Origin: Brachionus manjavacas
Lineage: Eukaryota > Rotifera > Eurotatoria > Ploima > Brachionidae
Assembly (NCBI GenBank): GCA_019054805.1
Contig: JAHQIY010000003.1
Coordinates: forward strand, 3,844,001 to 3,908,000
DNA length: 64,000 nucleotides
Direction: 5' to 3'
Shown: positions 12,245-24,315 of the stretch, piece after piece
Numbering within the stretch: position 1 is the first letter of the stretch
Layout of the letters: every line of letters starts with the position of its first letter
Made by a program: the position numbers and the translations under genes
The notes under the pieces: model-generated
Seen by the model: the letters and a program-made list of their open reading frames with translations, nothing else
What the model was told of the DNA's origin: nothing
Database searches by the model: none

Positions 12245-14640
12245 TTTCTGTAACAAGCTAGAGCTCCTTCAGAATAAATTATAGAAAAAAAAATTAAAGT
12301 TGATAAAATAAGATCAAATAAAAATAAAAATAAAGTAAATAAGCTAAAAAAAAATGTAAAGAAAATTAAAAAGACATATATTGAAATAGGTTCTTACGTG
12401 TTACACATATTTACATGGTTGAGGCTTCAGGAAAATAAAGAAGAAATTGTAAGGTAGCAATTACACAATTGAGTTGAGTATTCAATATATCTTGATTCGA
12501 AATCTTAATTATATTCCTCCACTAGTCTTACAATCAAAGGAATAGAATGACTCAGTCCTGTCCCAACATATCTCTCACTCAACTCAAAAAGTTGATTTGA
12601 GACTGTTTGTAATTTAAGTTTATTAAAAGCCTCATGATGCACCATGTTGGAGGGAGTATCATATTTTAACTTAAGGATAGATCTGACTGCTGTATTCTGT
12701 ATTGCTTATAGTTTTTCAGAGTTGTTTAAAAGTCACAAGTCAAGTGCAAGTCAGAACTTTGACTTGTTTCAAAAATATAAAAAGTACAAGTCATTATTTT
12801 TTTTTATATCTTGATTTTTTATAATTTTTATATATTTTTTATCTTGTTTAATTTATTTCTAAAATTTTTAAGCACGAATTTTTTTTGTTTTTTATTAAAT
12901 AAATTAACTTAAAAACAATATGACAATCATGTGAATTGTTTAAAAAATCATGTTTCAATATTTAAGTTGAAAAAAAAATTTAAACAAATAATTTTATTTT
13001 TTCCTGAACAAAAAATTTCAATACTTATAATTTTTTATTATATTTTAATTCTATTCTTAAAATAAGTAAAAGTCCTGACTTGTTTTTTTTTATTTTTCTA
13101 AAAAAAGTCAAGATTTGTTATTTAAAAAAAATATATTTTCAAGTTCAAGTCATACTTTGACTTGTTTTTGACTTGTTAAGACTTTTTTATTCTTACCTTT
13201 TAAACAAGTATGTAGTTTTTTGATATTATTTTCTGAAAATGAATTCAAGCAAGGAAAAGAATAGTATAAAATTGATCCAACTAATGATTTATGTTCATTT
13301 CCTAGTCTAATAAAAATCCCAATTTTCCTAGTAATTTGATTAAGAACTCATACTTTGTTCGACAGTATCTTAATTATATTTAGCCTTTTATTCCAGTGTT
13401 CTTTAATTTTGTCTACCAGTAAATTAAAATTTGTATAATCTAAAATAAACGTTCCAGCAACTTTCCTAAACAACTCGTTATACTAATTGGTCTATAATTT
13501 AAAGGATCTTGTAAAGTAGAGGCCTTTTTTGAATCATCGTAATGTTGGAAGATTTCCACGCTTTCGGAACTCTACCTTTTCGAATAGATAAATTAAAAAG
13601 TTATTTGATTTCTATTAATGAATTTCTAAGTAAGTTTTTTAACATTAAATTATGAATTTGGTCAGGTCCTGATGCCGCTTCATTTTTAAATCTTTTTAAA
13701 GCAATAATTAATTCAGTTCTGATTATAATTTCTAAAGAATTCAGAGTTTGAATTAAATATTTAGATGTCTTTCTCAATATCAACTAAATCAAAATTAGGA
13801 CTAATTATTGAAGATAAGAGTGTTTTGAAGCATTTTCCCTTTTCTTCATTAGTTTTGAAAACAAATTTGAGATTAAATTTGATCCTTTTTTTGTTCTAAA
13901 TTTTTTTTTTCCAAAAAGGTCTACTTGTCAGTGGGTTTTTTCGCATCTTCTCGATAAAATCAAAACAATTTTAATTCCAGAATTTTTTTAAAGAGGCCTT
14001 TTAACTCAAATGTAAGTTGATTAATTTTTTTTTGTGAGCTTTTGACAGCGAGTTTTTTGGAAGTTTCTTCTTACTTTCCTACGTTTTTTTATCAGATTAA
14101 CAATGTTCGGGGGAAGACTGGTTTTGTAGATTTTCTGAGAAAGGTAAGGAATGTTTTTATGTGAAGCAGAAACGATTTTTTCTGTAATTTTATCATTTAG
14201 TTGATCTATTGTGAAGGAACTTTCAGTGATATTACTATTTAAGAATTTAAAATCTCACTGAATAATTACCAGTTTTCTTTCTTGTAGTTAAACTTTTTAG
14301 CTGTTGATTTATTTTCTAATTGATAGACCATAGAAATAGATGCTTCGATTGGGAAATGGTCACTTGTCATGTCTTGGCTATTTAACACATTGAAGTAGGT
14401 AATTTTGTCAATTAATGACGAAGAAACTAAAAAAAGGTCAAGAATTTCAAAGTAATCAATAAGAAGTTCTTAGTAAAAATATTGAAAGTAGGACGCTTAT
14501 TATTGATTACTGAAAAGTCTAACTCATCGATTATTCTTTCCAACATTATACCGTTTTCATTTTCCCCTTTGCAGCCTATTTGCTTTGTTCTAGCGTTTAG
14601 GTCACCACCTAAAATGTGTTAGTGGTTGGAAGGTTTTTAA
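12245..14640 (-). pseudogene. Decayed two-domain LINE (endonuclease and RT), minus strand
   Basis: Reading 14640 downwards: endonuclease motif GGDLNAR (about 14590), the RT start region NEAASGPDQIHN (about 13670), NYRPISITSCLGKLLERL (about 13480), then WNKRLNIIKILSNKVW and SILYYSFPCLNSFSENNIKK (13400-13220). After the inserted MITE (12717-13212) come IQNTAVRSILKLKYDTPSN and ELSERYVGTGLSHSIPL. The tail has CTGAAGGAGCTCTAGC near 12260. It has many stops and internal deletions. Confidence 0.8.
12717..13212. mobile_element. hAT-like MITE, second complete copy
   Basis: Left end CAGAGTTGTTTAAAAGTC; right end TTTTAAACAAGTATG, its slightly mutated reverse complement. TAGTTTTT flanks both sides (12709-12716, 13213-13220), an 8-bp target duplication. 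Subterminal CAAGTC/GACTTG repeats, no ORF. Inserted within the RT region of the LINE at 12245-14640. Confidence 0.82.
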
Positions 14641-17600
14641 ATTAGCAGTTTAGAAGCACAGTTTATTCAAAGTTAGAAGGTATTTAAGAATTAATAAGAT
14701 GTGGAAAAAAATTGTTTTGATTGTTTAATCTTTTGGATTATCTGAATTTCTAAACTTTTAAACTGACTTTTTTTTTTAATTTTTAAATTAGGAAGTTTTT
14801 CGATTGTAAATATTTTTAAGTTAATTATATTTTTATGCCGAGATTCTGTATCAAATTGTAGAAAAAAAAATTCTACAAATTACTTTTTTTTATTTTTTTT
14901 CCCTAGCATTCATTTTTTTTATTTGAAATCACTTCTATTTATATTCAAAGTTTTATTAGAATTCAAAGAATCGTATTCCTTTAATTTTGCCAAATAAACT
15001 CTAATGATGTAAAGAAAAAATTCACGTCTTTAGGGAATACTAGTTAATCTTTGGAAATATTTATATGCATTCCCGAAAACTTGAATTTGATTCAAGTATC
15101 ACAATCTTTTTTTTAGCAAATATTATGAGACTTCAAAATATTCAAAAAAAAAACATTTAATTTATGAATTTAAATACATTTTTAAAATATAAATAATAAA
15201 AGAAGAAAGCAAGATGAAAAGCAAATCAAATGTCAAATGAGTAAAAGACTTAAATATTTTTTTTTTAATTTGTTTCTACAAATTTAAGACAATTTATTTA
15301 TTTTTATGTGTTATTTTTAAACTTTAATTTAATTATCTCAAGGATTTATACAGTGGCTAAAATTCACCAAAACTCTGAAGAAAACGAACAGATAATAATT
15401 TTTAGAGAAAAATAATTTTTTTAATTTCAAATTAACTTAAATTTATTTTTATGTGTTGTATTTATGAAATCTAGAGAGTATGAACAAGTTAGCACATGGC
15501 TGCTATGACCAGACGTGCCTACGTCTCGACCAGTAACCCAGGGCCAATATTTGTTTTAGCTTATCTTTCAAATAAATTTTTTTATTTTTATTTATTATTT
15601 AAACATAACTTTAATTAAGATTTTGTTTTTTTACGACGATTTCCGTAAAATAATGTGAAATTCTAGTATATTAAAAAATTTTTTTAAGAATAAAATACAT
15701 CATTTAAAATTTTTAAAGAGTTTGAATGACACAAGCTGACAGATTATCATTTTTTATCGATTTCTATAATATTCACAATTTTATTTTATTTTGTTGCTTA
15801 AATGTTTAAATTTTTACCTTATTTAAAAACATTTCTTTAGTTTCTCTTTTATTTATTTCTTTAGTTTCTCTTTTATCTCATATAAATAATTTTTAAATTC
15901 TTAATCTATTAATAAAAGATAAGGATTATAAATTAATTTGAGACAAAATTTTATTTTTTTCAAAAAAGAAAAAGTTTAGAAACCCTAGAACTTAATTTCT
16001 GTAATTTGACCATTAGCCAGTATTAATCTTTAAAACTTTAAAACTCCCGGTTTAGAGACGATCTTTATTTAATTTATGTATTTATCTTTTAAGCTTTATC
16101 TCGATTTTATTTTTTTCTTAACCCTTATTTTTTGGATCAGAGCTTAATCGTCTTTTAAAGTTCATCCAAATAATTTACATCATTATCTGATTCACTTCCA
16201 CTTGATTAAGGAAAACTTACTAATTATAAACTTAATTAATTAGCCTAATTCTTATTTTCATCATTAATAATTTTAGAGAAAACAGCTCTTAGAGATCCAA
16301 GCCATATGTTAAAGTTTAATTTTAATTTAAATCAAAGTTTTCACTTAAGATTTTTTAAAACCATAAATTAATTATCTCAAGGATTTATACAGTGGCTAAA
16401 ATTCACCAAAACTCCGAAGAAAACGAACAAATAAAAATTTTTGAGAAAAATAATTTTTTTAATGTCAAATTAGCTTAAATTTATTTTTATTTACAAAAAT
16501 TAAAGAAAATATGCAGAGTCTTTGAAGGAATTAATTAGTTTTTAGTAGATTAATAGATTAGGATGATTTGAAGAAAAAACATAGAGCTCAGTTTGAGAGA
16601 GAGTCGTTAATGAATTGATTTATTGTTATTTTATTTTTTTTAGTATTTTTTTCACCTATGAGTATAAAGCGCGAATTAAATTTTTTAAATGATTAAACAA
16701 ATTCATGGATAGACAATGAGATCAAACTTTTAAAAAATTATTTTCCTTTCTCTACTTTTTGTACTTTTTCAAAATATTATTTTATTTGGCCCTGTTCCTT
16801 TTTGTACTTTTTGTGATTTTAATCATTTTATTAAAACTCAAACGGGATCCGTGGCGGAGCCCTGGTTTAGGGATTCGGGTATGCTGGAGGTAAGAAAAAT
16901 ATTAGTAAAATTTAAAATTTATATTTAAAATATTAATTAATAAAAGGTAAATATTTTCATTGTCTATACTTCGGCAAAGTTATATTAAAAAATTCAGAAT
17001 TTGATTTTATTGAGGATAATAGTTTAATTCTTAAAATTCAGAAAATTTTTCGGAACCAATACCTTAAAAAACTTCTTTACTAATATAACTTAGCTTTTTC
17101 TGGTAAATTTAAAAATAATGATTTCCTCAGTTTCTTCCGAAAAAAAAAAAATGATTTTAAAAAAATATTTGTAAATAATAATGTTATTTTTTTGAAAATT
17201 TGTTTTATGTATCAAAAAAAATCTAATTTTATTAGTATTACTTAGAGAAACCTTACCCCTCCCGTTTCAGAAGTTTCGCCAAAATTTTATTTATTGACAA
17301 TACCCTTATTGATTATTTATTTAATAATTTATCCCCTTTAAAACAACATCGGATGACAAATTTAATTAATTAAAAAGACTAAGTTGTAATTAAAAAAAAT
17401 CTTAATAATTAATTTCAATAATTCCCAAATCACAAATAAATCACAAATAAACAGGCTAGATTAAAAATTTAGTTATTATTATTATTATTATTAATAATTA
17501 TTATTGTTATTAATTAGTTGCTTCTATGTAATTTATAATTATTTAATTTAATTATTCTATTTTGATTCTGATATAATTATTCTATTAAGAACATAATCTA

Positions 17601-18348
17601 TTAGGGAGTAAGTGTCCACTTTTTTTAAGTTTTTTGAACATATATGTAGCACTCATTAAGAAATGATTTATTTGTATAATTTTTGAAATCGACATCGAAC
17701 CACCAACTGATACCGAAATCAATTATTAGTTATATAATTATATCAATTAGATTTAATTCTAAAATCAGTAATTTTAATCAATAAAACGTTTGAAACTCAA
17801 AAAAACTGCCTTTAGGATCTTTGAGTGATCAAGATTAAGACAATTTATTAGTTGTTATTATAAATATCAAAAGTCGTTGACTCGAATTTTTGAAAAAAAA
17901 ATAAAGGGTTCATTTTAATCGTTTTATATTCTGGCGATGTAATAAAATTAAAATATTTATACTTAAAATGTAAGACAAAAATAATGATACAAATTAGAAA
18001 TAAAAACGAAATAATGATTTTTTTAGTTTCAACTCAATTGAAACTATTTTTATTTTAGTAAAATAACAATTTTTAATTTGTACATTTAAGAGATTTAATT
18101 TTTGCATAATAAAAAGCATCAAAAATATAAAATATAAAAAAAATGTTTTTTTATTTTGTTGTCCATTTTGTCTATAGTAATAACCATTAAAATGCAACTG
18201 GAGATGACCTTTTTGTAAGAGAGAAATAAAAGATTTATTTTAGATTTCTAACATTAGTTGTTAGTTGATCAACATCTGACATTTTTCAAAATAAAATTTT
18301 TTTTTTTCAAATTCACTGATTGCTTCTAATTAAAATAAGCCATTTTGA
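14641..18348. other. Gene-free AT-rich stretch with direct repeats
   Basis: No coding exon seen. A block of about 125 bases, containing CTCAAGGATTTATACAGTGG and AAAATTCACCAAAACTC, occurs at 15340-15465 and again at 16375-16492 in the same orientation. A GC-richer piece at 15490-15560 (with GACGTGCCTACGTCTCGACC) and one at 16845-16895 look like repeat ends. A (TTA)n microsatellite lies at 17470-17500. Confidence 0.55.
16845..16900. repeat. GC-richer repeat shared with 28745-28795 (inverted)
   Basis: Reads GTGGCGGAGCCCTGGTTTAG then GGATTCGGGTATG. The reverse complement of 28745-28795 has GCGGATTCCTGGTTCAGG and AATTCGGAAATG in the same order. Both sit in extremely AT-rich surroundings. Family unknown; a LINE or SINE end is likely. 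Confidence 0.4.
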
Positions 18349-18461
18349 TACAGTCAACTCTCGTTAATCCGAACTTTTTGGGAGGTTATTTTTTAAGTTC
18401 GGATTATTTTTGTTCGACATAACGATAATACAAACTTAGTCAAAAAAATAAAAAAGTTTGG

Positions 18462-18591
18462 AAAAACGGCTGACTCGTGGTCAAGCCACCGGTCAGCCAA
18501 CATTTTTAATTAGTTGTTTAATATTTTCTAACAACTAATTAAAGACCGGTCAAGTCTTGACCGGTGGCTTGACCACGAGTCAGTCGTTTTT
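18462..18591. repeat. Near-perfect foldback of about 130 bp
   Basis: CGGCTGACTCGTGGTCAAGC and CACCGGTC on the left are mirrored by GACCGGTGGCTTGACCACG and AGTCAGTCG on the right. The centre is itself palindromic (AATTAGTTGTT ... AACAACTAATT, plus GACCGGTCAAGTCTTGACCG). Much GC-richer than its surroundings. It looks like a MITE or long hairpin inserted in the pogo element; no target duplication was resolved. Confidence 0.6.
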
Positions 18592-18653
18592 ATTAAATAT
18601 TAAAATAAAGTTCGAAAGCTGCCGGTAACACTTCGAGTAACACTTCGGGCAGC

Positions 18654-18848
18654 TTATAAATATAATAGATAGCTTTTTATATCTGGTAAAAGTATCTCGT
18701 TATTTGATTTGGTTGACTGTAGGAAATGATTAATCAATTTTTTTTTATAATTTGCTTTGAATGATCTAATAATACCAGCGTCGCATGGCTGAAGGACAGA
18801 CGTCTTATTTGGGGGAAGAAATTTAACTTGAACATCAGAAAATCTCAT
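18654..18848 (-). pseudogene. pogo/Tigger transposase fragment (DDE domain)
   Basis: The minus-strand frame includes VQVKFLPPNKTSVLQPCDAG followed by IIRSFKANYKKKL. The pattern LPPNxTSxLQPxDxGxIxSFKxxYR is characteristic of the pogo/Tigger/CENP-B DDE domain. Only about 64 codons remain. Confidence 0.85.
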
Positions 18849-18925
18849 GTCAATATTATGACTTGTTGCATATATTATGAATATAATGACATATTTGATA
18901 AAAAATGGTTCGGATTATTTTAATA

Positions 18926-19516
18926 CAGTCAACTCTCGTTAATTCGAATAGAAATCGCCCTAAGAAATCATTGTTCAGATTAAAATATTCGGATAATCAA
19001 TTTTTCCAGAATTAAAATTTTTTTATAAGAAAATACATTTATTTATTTAACAAATTACAAATTAACTATCGGAATAAAATTGACAAAAAAATAATTAAGT
19101 TTCGTGACAAGAAATTAACCAAGCTTGGCTGTGCTAGGCTTGATGTCTTTACGTCAATGAATCTTGACTTAAAATAAGATATACAACCAGCATCTTTGTC
19201 ACTCATCAAAGATGATTGTTCCATAAACAAACAAAAATTTTTAAATCCTTCAAAAGCCTCTTTTGATTCAACTTTAACAACCTTCTCTTGTATTTGATCA
19301 GTTTATTCGAATAAAAAAAAATTTTTTATTACTGAATACATTGACAATAAATCCGAAGTTTTTTGTTCGGATGTCAAATTAAACCGAACAAAAAATTCGG
19401 TTTAACAAATGAATTTTACATGTAAAGGTATGGGAAATAGCTCCGAGCCCGATAAATTTTGTTCGGTTATCGAATTATTCGGACTAAAGTGTATTCGGAT
19501 TATCGATACTTGACTG
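18926..19516. mobile_element. pogo-like MITE nested in the outer pogo element
   Basis: Left end CAGTCAACTCTCGTTAATTC at 18926 with TA before it. Right end reverse-complements to CAGTCAAGTATCGATAATCC, ending at 19516 with TA after it (19517-19518). TA on both sides fits pogo/Tc1-mariner target choice. Length 591 bp, no transposase. Many TTCGGATTA-type repeats inside. Confidence 0.75.
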
Positions 19517-19943
19517 TAATTCGAAACTAACTTAACTTTTTTTGTTCGATTTAACGAAATAAATTTCAATGTATTTGATTCAGAAAAATTCATGAGGGCA
19601 AAAAAAATGGTTCGAACCTAAAAAGTTCGATTTATCGCAGTTCGATTTAACGCGAGTTGACTGCACATGATTTTTTTTATTACTTAAATTGATTAATTTA
19701 GCTATTTTGATTTTAGCTAAATTAAATTAACAAAAAATATACCTTAGAAAATTGACTAAAGCTATTTTAATTATAGCTATTTTAAACATAGCTATTTTGA
19801 GATAGAGCCGTGATTTACACTTTAAGCCTTTTTATTTAAGTAAACCATGGACTAGTATCTAAATAGTCTCCTACTAAGTAGTAAATTCATTAATGAAATG
19901 CTAACAAAATAATGAAGACCTGGTTAAATCCTGAATTTTTAAG

Positions 19944-20086
19944 TAGAAAGAAAATCTGGCAAAATACCAGTCTTTGAAGAGAAAACTGATGCGGATTTAC
20001 CGAGAAAACCAAGAAGGCCAAAGAAGTCAACTGCTAAAAAAACAATGCCACTTTTCTTTTTTTTTGACATACTAATTTGCAAATAA
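19944..20086 (+). other. Possible orphan exon, low support
   Basis: After a possible acceptor (TTTTAAG) the plus frame is open for about 47 codons with coding-like composition: GKIPVFEEKTDADLPRKPRR then PKKSTAKKTMPLFF, stop at 20084, with AATAAA overlapping. It has no start codon and no partner exon that I could find. It could be a terminal exon, a pseudogene piece or chance. Confidence 0.2.
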
Positions 20087-20602
20087 ATATTTTTCTTACC
20101 ACCAACAAGTTTAAGCCAAAAAATACCACAAAACATAAATTTAAAAAAAAGTCCCAATTCGATATGTAGTCTTTGGTAAAAGTAAAATAGAAAAATTTAG
20201 CAAATTTGTTTTAGAAGTTTGCTCAATTGAAAAAACATCTACGATTTAAATGAATTGTTGAGCACTTTTAAAAAACTTTTCTCCACAGCCTTAGCTAATG
20301 GATTTTTTTAGAAATAAATTAAAATACTTAAAAATGACTTTAATTTAAAAATGGTGGTAGTCATCGTTTCGAAGTCTAACAACGACATAGATTATTATTG
20401 CTAGCGACTGGGAACCCAATCACGAACACTTAGCTAGCTAAATGTTAAATAGCCTCAATAAAAAGGTTTCTTAGCAACATATAAGCTATGATTTTGGGGA
20501 ACACAAAAACAATAAAATTTGCTTGAAAATTTTTAATAAAAAAACTTATTTAAATCTATTAGAATTTCTTTTTGAAAATCGAAGTTTACTCATCACCCAA
20601 AA

Positions 20603-21815
20603 ATGACCACATTGAATATTCAGGACATAAGGCACAAAAAAACAGTCTCATCCAAATATGCGTATTTTTCCCATCTAAATTTTCTCTCTGAGCCTTATCT
20701 AAAATTTTAATCTAGGCCAAATTCATACAGGATTTTTTGCGAGGACATTGGCAACGAAAGTGTCCCAGGCGACAACAAATATTCACACCAGGCACCACCC
20801 ATATACACTCAGCCAGCCATAGTTCCCGCTCAGGCAATCGAGGATCGGAATTTTCCGCACGGAGGCCGCACGGCCGGATTTATCCGCGAAAACGCCTACA
20901 CCCTAAATGAACCAGTCAACCGAATCAGCGCTAAAAACGTAAATAAAGACTTGGAAAAACGCTGGTGGGAATGGAATGTGCCTGACGAGACTGACTGGAA
21001 ACAGAAGAGAAGATCTAATTCATCGGCACCAAGGTCTGATTCGACAAGTGAGCAAGCTAACTTGAACAAAAGTGAATTTCAGACTACATATCAAAAAGAC
21101 CATGGCTACATGTACCACTATGGAAAGCCTGGCAGTGAAAATGGCTTTGCAAAGCGACACTCTTTCAACCCAAACAATGCTCATGTTGTCGGTATCGTGC
21201 CAGTAAATGATCTGAATAGCTTTACCAATGGCAATGAAGCGCAAAAGGTCTATGTGGATAAGATGTCGTTTGAGCATGGCTATGACTCAAGGACTGAAAA
21301 TAATTATCCGAATAAAGGAAAAGTAAATAAACAAAAAAAAAGAGAGTTATTTTTTATTTACTTTTTATTTCTAGAGACAAGGAGCTTTTGTTCTTGACCA
21401 AATGGAACCGAGGCGAGTGGTCGGAACTCAATCAAGAGCCGACTCCAATAAAGGTGTCGGTATGTGGGATGTAATGCATCCGGGCGACAATCTTGTGGGA
21501 GTCGCGACTCCGAATACGTCCATTTACAAGAAGCCGCCAAGTGGTGTGACTGATGAACAACGAAGACAAAGAAGAGACCCGATCGGATACTTCGACGATT
21601 CCAAATTTGGTGGAAGCTTTGGTCAAGGCTTGTCCAATATAAACCCAGCACAAAACTTCAACCCAGCACTTCAAGCAAATACCAAAGAACCATTAACTGG
21701 TGGCTACCAGCCGTCATGGAATGCTGGCTCCGATTTCTACAATGGGCCAGCGAAGCAAAATGACATGTTGGAAAATTTTCAGAATCCAATCGCCGTTGGT
21801 AATGGATATCAATAA
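20603..21815 (+). CDS. Unrecognised 368-residue protein, three exons
   Basis: Exons 20603-20661, 20716-21322 and 21375-21815 join in frame to 368 codons; introns are 54 and 52 bp with clean GT-AG sites. The ATG at 20603 is supported because the short first exon ends in phase 2 and restores the frame of the long exon. I do not recognise the family. The protein is hydrophilic, rich in Asn, Gly, Pro and Tyr, without signal peptide or membrane segment. Features: a tryptophan-rich patch KDLEKRWWEWNVPDETDW (about residue 95), several short GYxx/GYDSR-type phrases, DPIGYFDDSKFGGSFGQG near residue 290, and a Gln/Asn-rich end. This irregular make-up resembles some axonemal microtubule-associated proteins, but that is only an impression. 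Poly(A) signal AATAAA at 21944. Confidence 0.72.
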
Positions 21816-22087
21816 AATTTTTAGTTTCAAATTTTTGTTATTGTTGATTTAAAATCAAACAATTAAGTTTTTTTTTTGTTTAGAAATTGTTTTAAAACTA
21901 TTTTCCATGGGAAAATTAAAATTTAATGCATTGGTTGAAAATTAATAAAATGTGATTAGAAAATGTTGTTCTCAGTTGTTTATTTGAAAAAAATTGCCAT
22001 TCTAGCCATTCATTAAAAAAAAATTATTTCCAAATTAGAAATTAAGGATATTTTTAAATTTCAATTTGGTTTAAGCAAAATGTGTAA

Positions 22088-22676
22088 AAAATTTAATGAA
22101 TTTTATTCTACCGGGTGTCATTGAAAAAAGCTTGACAAAAATTTCAAATTAAAAAAAAATGTTTATTTTGGTTGAAATTTTATAAAGATAAAGAATTAAT
22201 ATTGTAAAAATTTAATGAATTTTATTCTACCGGGTGTCATTGAAAAAAGCTTGACAAAAATTTCAAATTAAAAAAAAATGTTTATTTCGGTTGAAATTTT
22301 ATAAAGATAAAGAATTAATATTGTAAAAATTTAATGAATTTTATTCTACCGGGTGTCATTGAAAAAGCTTGACAAAAATTTCAAATTAAAAAAAAATGTT
22401 TATTTCGGTTGAAATTTTATAAAGATAAAGAATTAATATTGTAAAAATTTAATGAATTTTATTCTACCGGGTGTCATTGAAAAAAGCTTGACAAAAATTT
22501 CAAATTAAAAAAAAATGTTTATTTCGGTTGAAATTTTATAAAGATAAAGAATTAATATTGTAAAAATTTAATGAATTTTATTCTACCGGGTGTCATTGAA
22601 TAAAGCTTGACCAAAATTTCAAATTAAAAAAAAATGTTTATTTCGGTTGAAATTTTATAAAGATAAAGAATTAATA
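22088..22676. repeat. Tandem array, five copies of a 119-bp monomer
   Basis: The landmark CTACCGGGTGTCATTGA recurs with its CCGGGT at 22111, 22230, 22349, 22467 and 22586, so periods are 119, 119, 118 and 119 bases. Copies differ by only a few substitutions and one deleted A in the third. Each monomer contains AAGCTTGACAAAAATTTC and AAAGATAAAGAATTAATATT. The array lies about 270 bases after the gene at 20603-21815. High similarity points to recent expansion or ongoing homogenisation. Confidence 0.95.
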
Positions 22677-22984
22677 TTTATATAAAACAGCCAAAAGCAT
22701 ACCGATCGGACAGCTGGTGGCAAGGAACCCTAGTGACCTTGAAATGTACCCGAAGGTTTCATTTTTAACAATTTTTTTAATATAAATCGTTGAAAAGAGA
22801 ATTTTTTCAGCTCTCTAATGCCACCTAGGTCTTATTTGTCCGATTCTCAGTTCAAAAGATATCATCAAAAGCATCCAAAAAACGACAAAATTATATCAAG
22901 TTCAAAAATTGGGTTTTTGTGAATAAAATGTAATTACTTATAAATTGAATTGGCATTTTATAACTCAAAAGTGTGCCTTTACAA

Positions 22985-23210
22985 ATAATAATCCTGTTTA
23001 AAAAAATAGAAATAACTTTTAAATGAGATAATAAATAAATAGTTAAACTAAATTATGAACTTAATCTTTTGATTGCAAAATTTAGAACACAAAGTGAACC
23101 AGTGACTAAAATGGCATAACATTCTAAAGTTTATTCATTTAGCTTTCTTTTAAGTGAATAGTCACTTTCTTAGTCCAGGTATTTTTTCAACAGGATTATT
23201 ATTCTTTTCT
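22985..23210. repeat. Small inverted-repeat element
   Basis: AATAATAATCCTGTTTAAAA on the left is mirrored by AACAGGATTATTATTC on the right. About 225 bp apart, AT-rich, no ORF. Possibly a MITE; duplication not resolved. Confidence 0.35.
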
Positions 23211-23259
23211 TGAATTTTTAAATTCATAAAAAGAAATATTTGTGACTTCTAAGGTTCTT

Positions 23260-24315
23260 TGAAACAACTAGAATAAATTGTCACATCTATTTAATTTTGA
23301 TAGATTTCTTAAGCGGAAATTTTAATTAGAAAAAAGATATAGAGCGAATATTATTCAAAAATTTTGGAAGTATTTGTGACTTTTAAGTTTTTAGATATAA
23401 ATTTAAATAAAAATTTTTATTTTCAAAATAACTTTTTATTATTTTTAAGAGACATTATTTAGATTAAATCTCAATTTACACAAAATACAAAAAATATTTA
23501 TTGTCATATTCTGTATTTGATGTCAAATAATTTAATTCTATATTATTTTATTGTCAATAAATAAAAAAGACAAATATGTCAAAAAAATTAATTATAAAGC
23601 AATTAGTGACAATATGAATTAAATTCATAGACTCGACAAAATCATTCTAAAGTCTTAAAAAAATATTTCTAACAAACCAGATTATTATTATTTCTTAGTT
23701 TTTTTTCTTAAGATTTAATTTTTGGGTTATTACAAGATTTTTTTATGTGGCTATTATTTATTGTAGTTGGAAAATCATTTTTGAATAAAGATGACAAAAA
23801 ATCACAAATCTGCTCCTGTCTACAATTATCAAGTAAAGTTTTGAATATACTAACTAGAATAAGTTGTAACATCAATTTAATTTTAATAGATTGAAATTAA
23901 ATAGATTGATTTTAACAGATGAACATTTATTTATAAAATTTTCAAATTTTTTTTTTTCAAATTATTCTATTATTGAGCTTTCAATTTTAATGTGAAATTA
24001 TCCATCAGTTGTACTATACATATACTCCAGCTTTTCCTATCTGTAATCTTAACTCTTATCTTACCTAAAAATTAAACTTTATTTCTTCTGTCAGTATTTT
24101 TCTATGTGTAATGCGCAAGGAGCTACCATAGGGGATCTCCTAGTAGGCAACCTTCGCAAGCTAGTATTGCTGTAGTCTATATATATTATTATTATTACTT
24201 TTAAGCTTTTAGAAATAAATTTAGATAAAAATTTTTATTTTCAAAATTACTTTTTATTATTTTTAAAAGACATTATTTAGATTAAATCTCAATTTACCCA
24301 AAATACAAAAAATAT
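23260..24315. repeat. Diverged direct duplication
   Basis: 23381-23496 and 24200-24314 are near-identical over roughly 115 bases, sharing AGACATTATTTAGATTAAAT and CTCAATTTAC.CAAAATAC. An adjoining piece with ACTAGAATAA.TTGT.ACATC and TTTAATTTT.ATAGATT occurs at 23270 and again at 23850. This suggests a duplication of several hundred bases that later diverged. Confidence 0.6.

Larger units (their letters stand above)
18351..19663. mobile_element. pogo/Tigger-like transposon, outer of a nested pair
   Basis: Left terminal repeat CAGTCAACTCTCGTTAATCC preceded by TA. Right end is the reverse complement of CAGTCAACTCGCGTTAAATC at 19644-19663, followed by CA, probably a mutated TA. Both ends continue with CGAACTTTTT-like sequence. 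It contains a pogo-type transposase remnant on the minus strand (18654-18848) and is interrupted by a second pogo-like element (18926-19516) and a short foldback (18462-18591). Confidence 0.75.

Noticed and set aside
22088..22676. CRISPR-like array
   Set aside because: Regular period, but the repeats are 119 bp and contiguous with no unique spacers, in a eukaryotic context. It is a tandem satellite.
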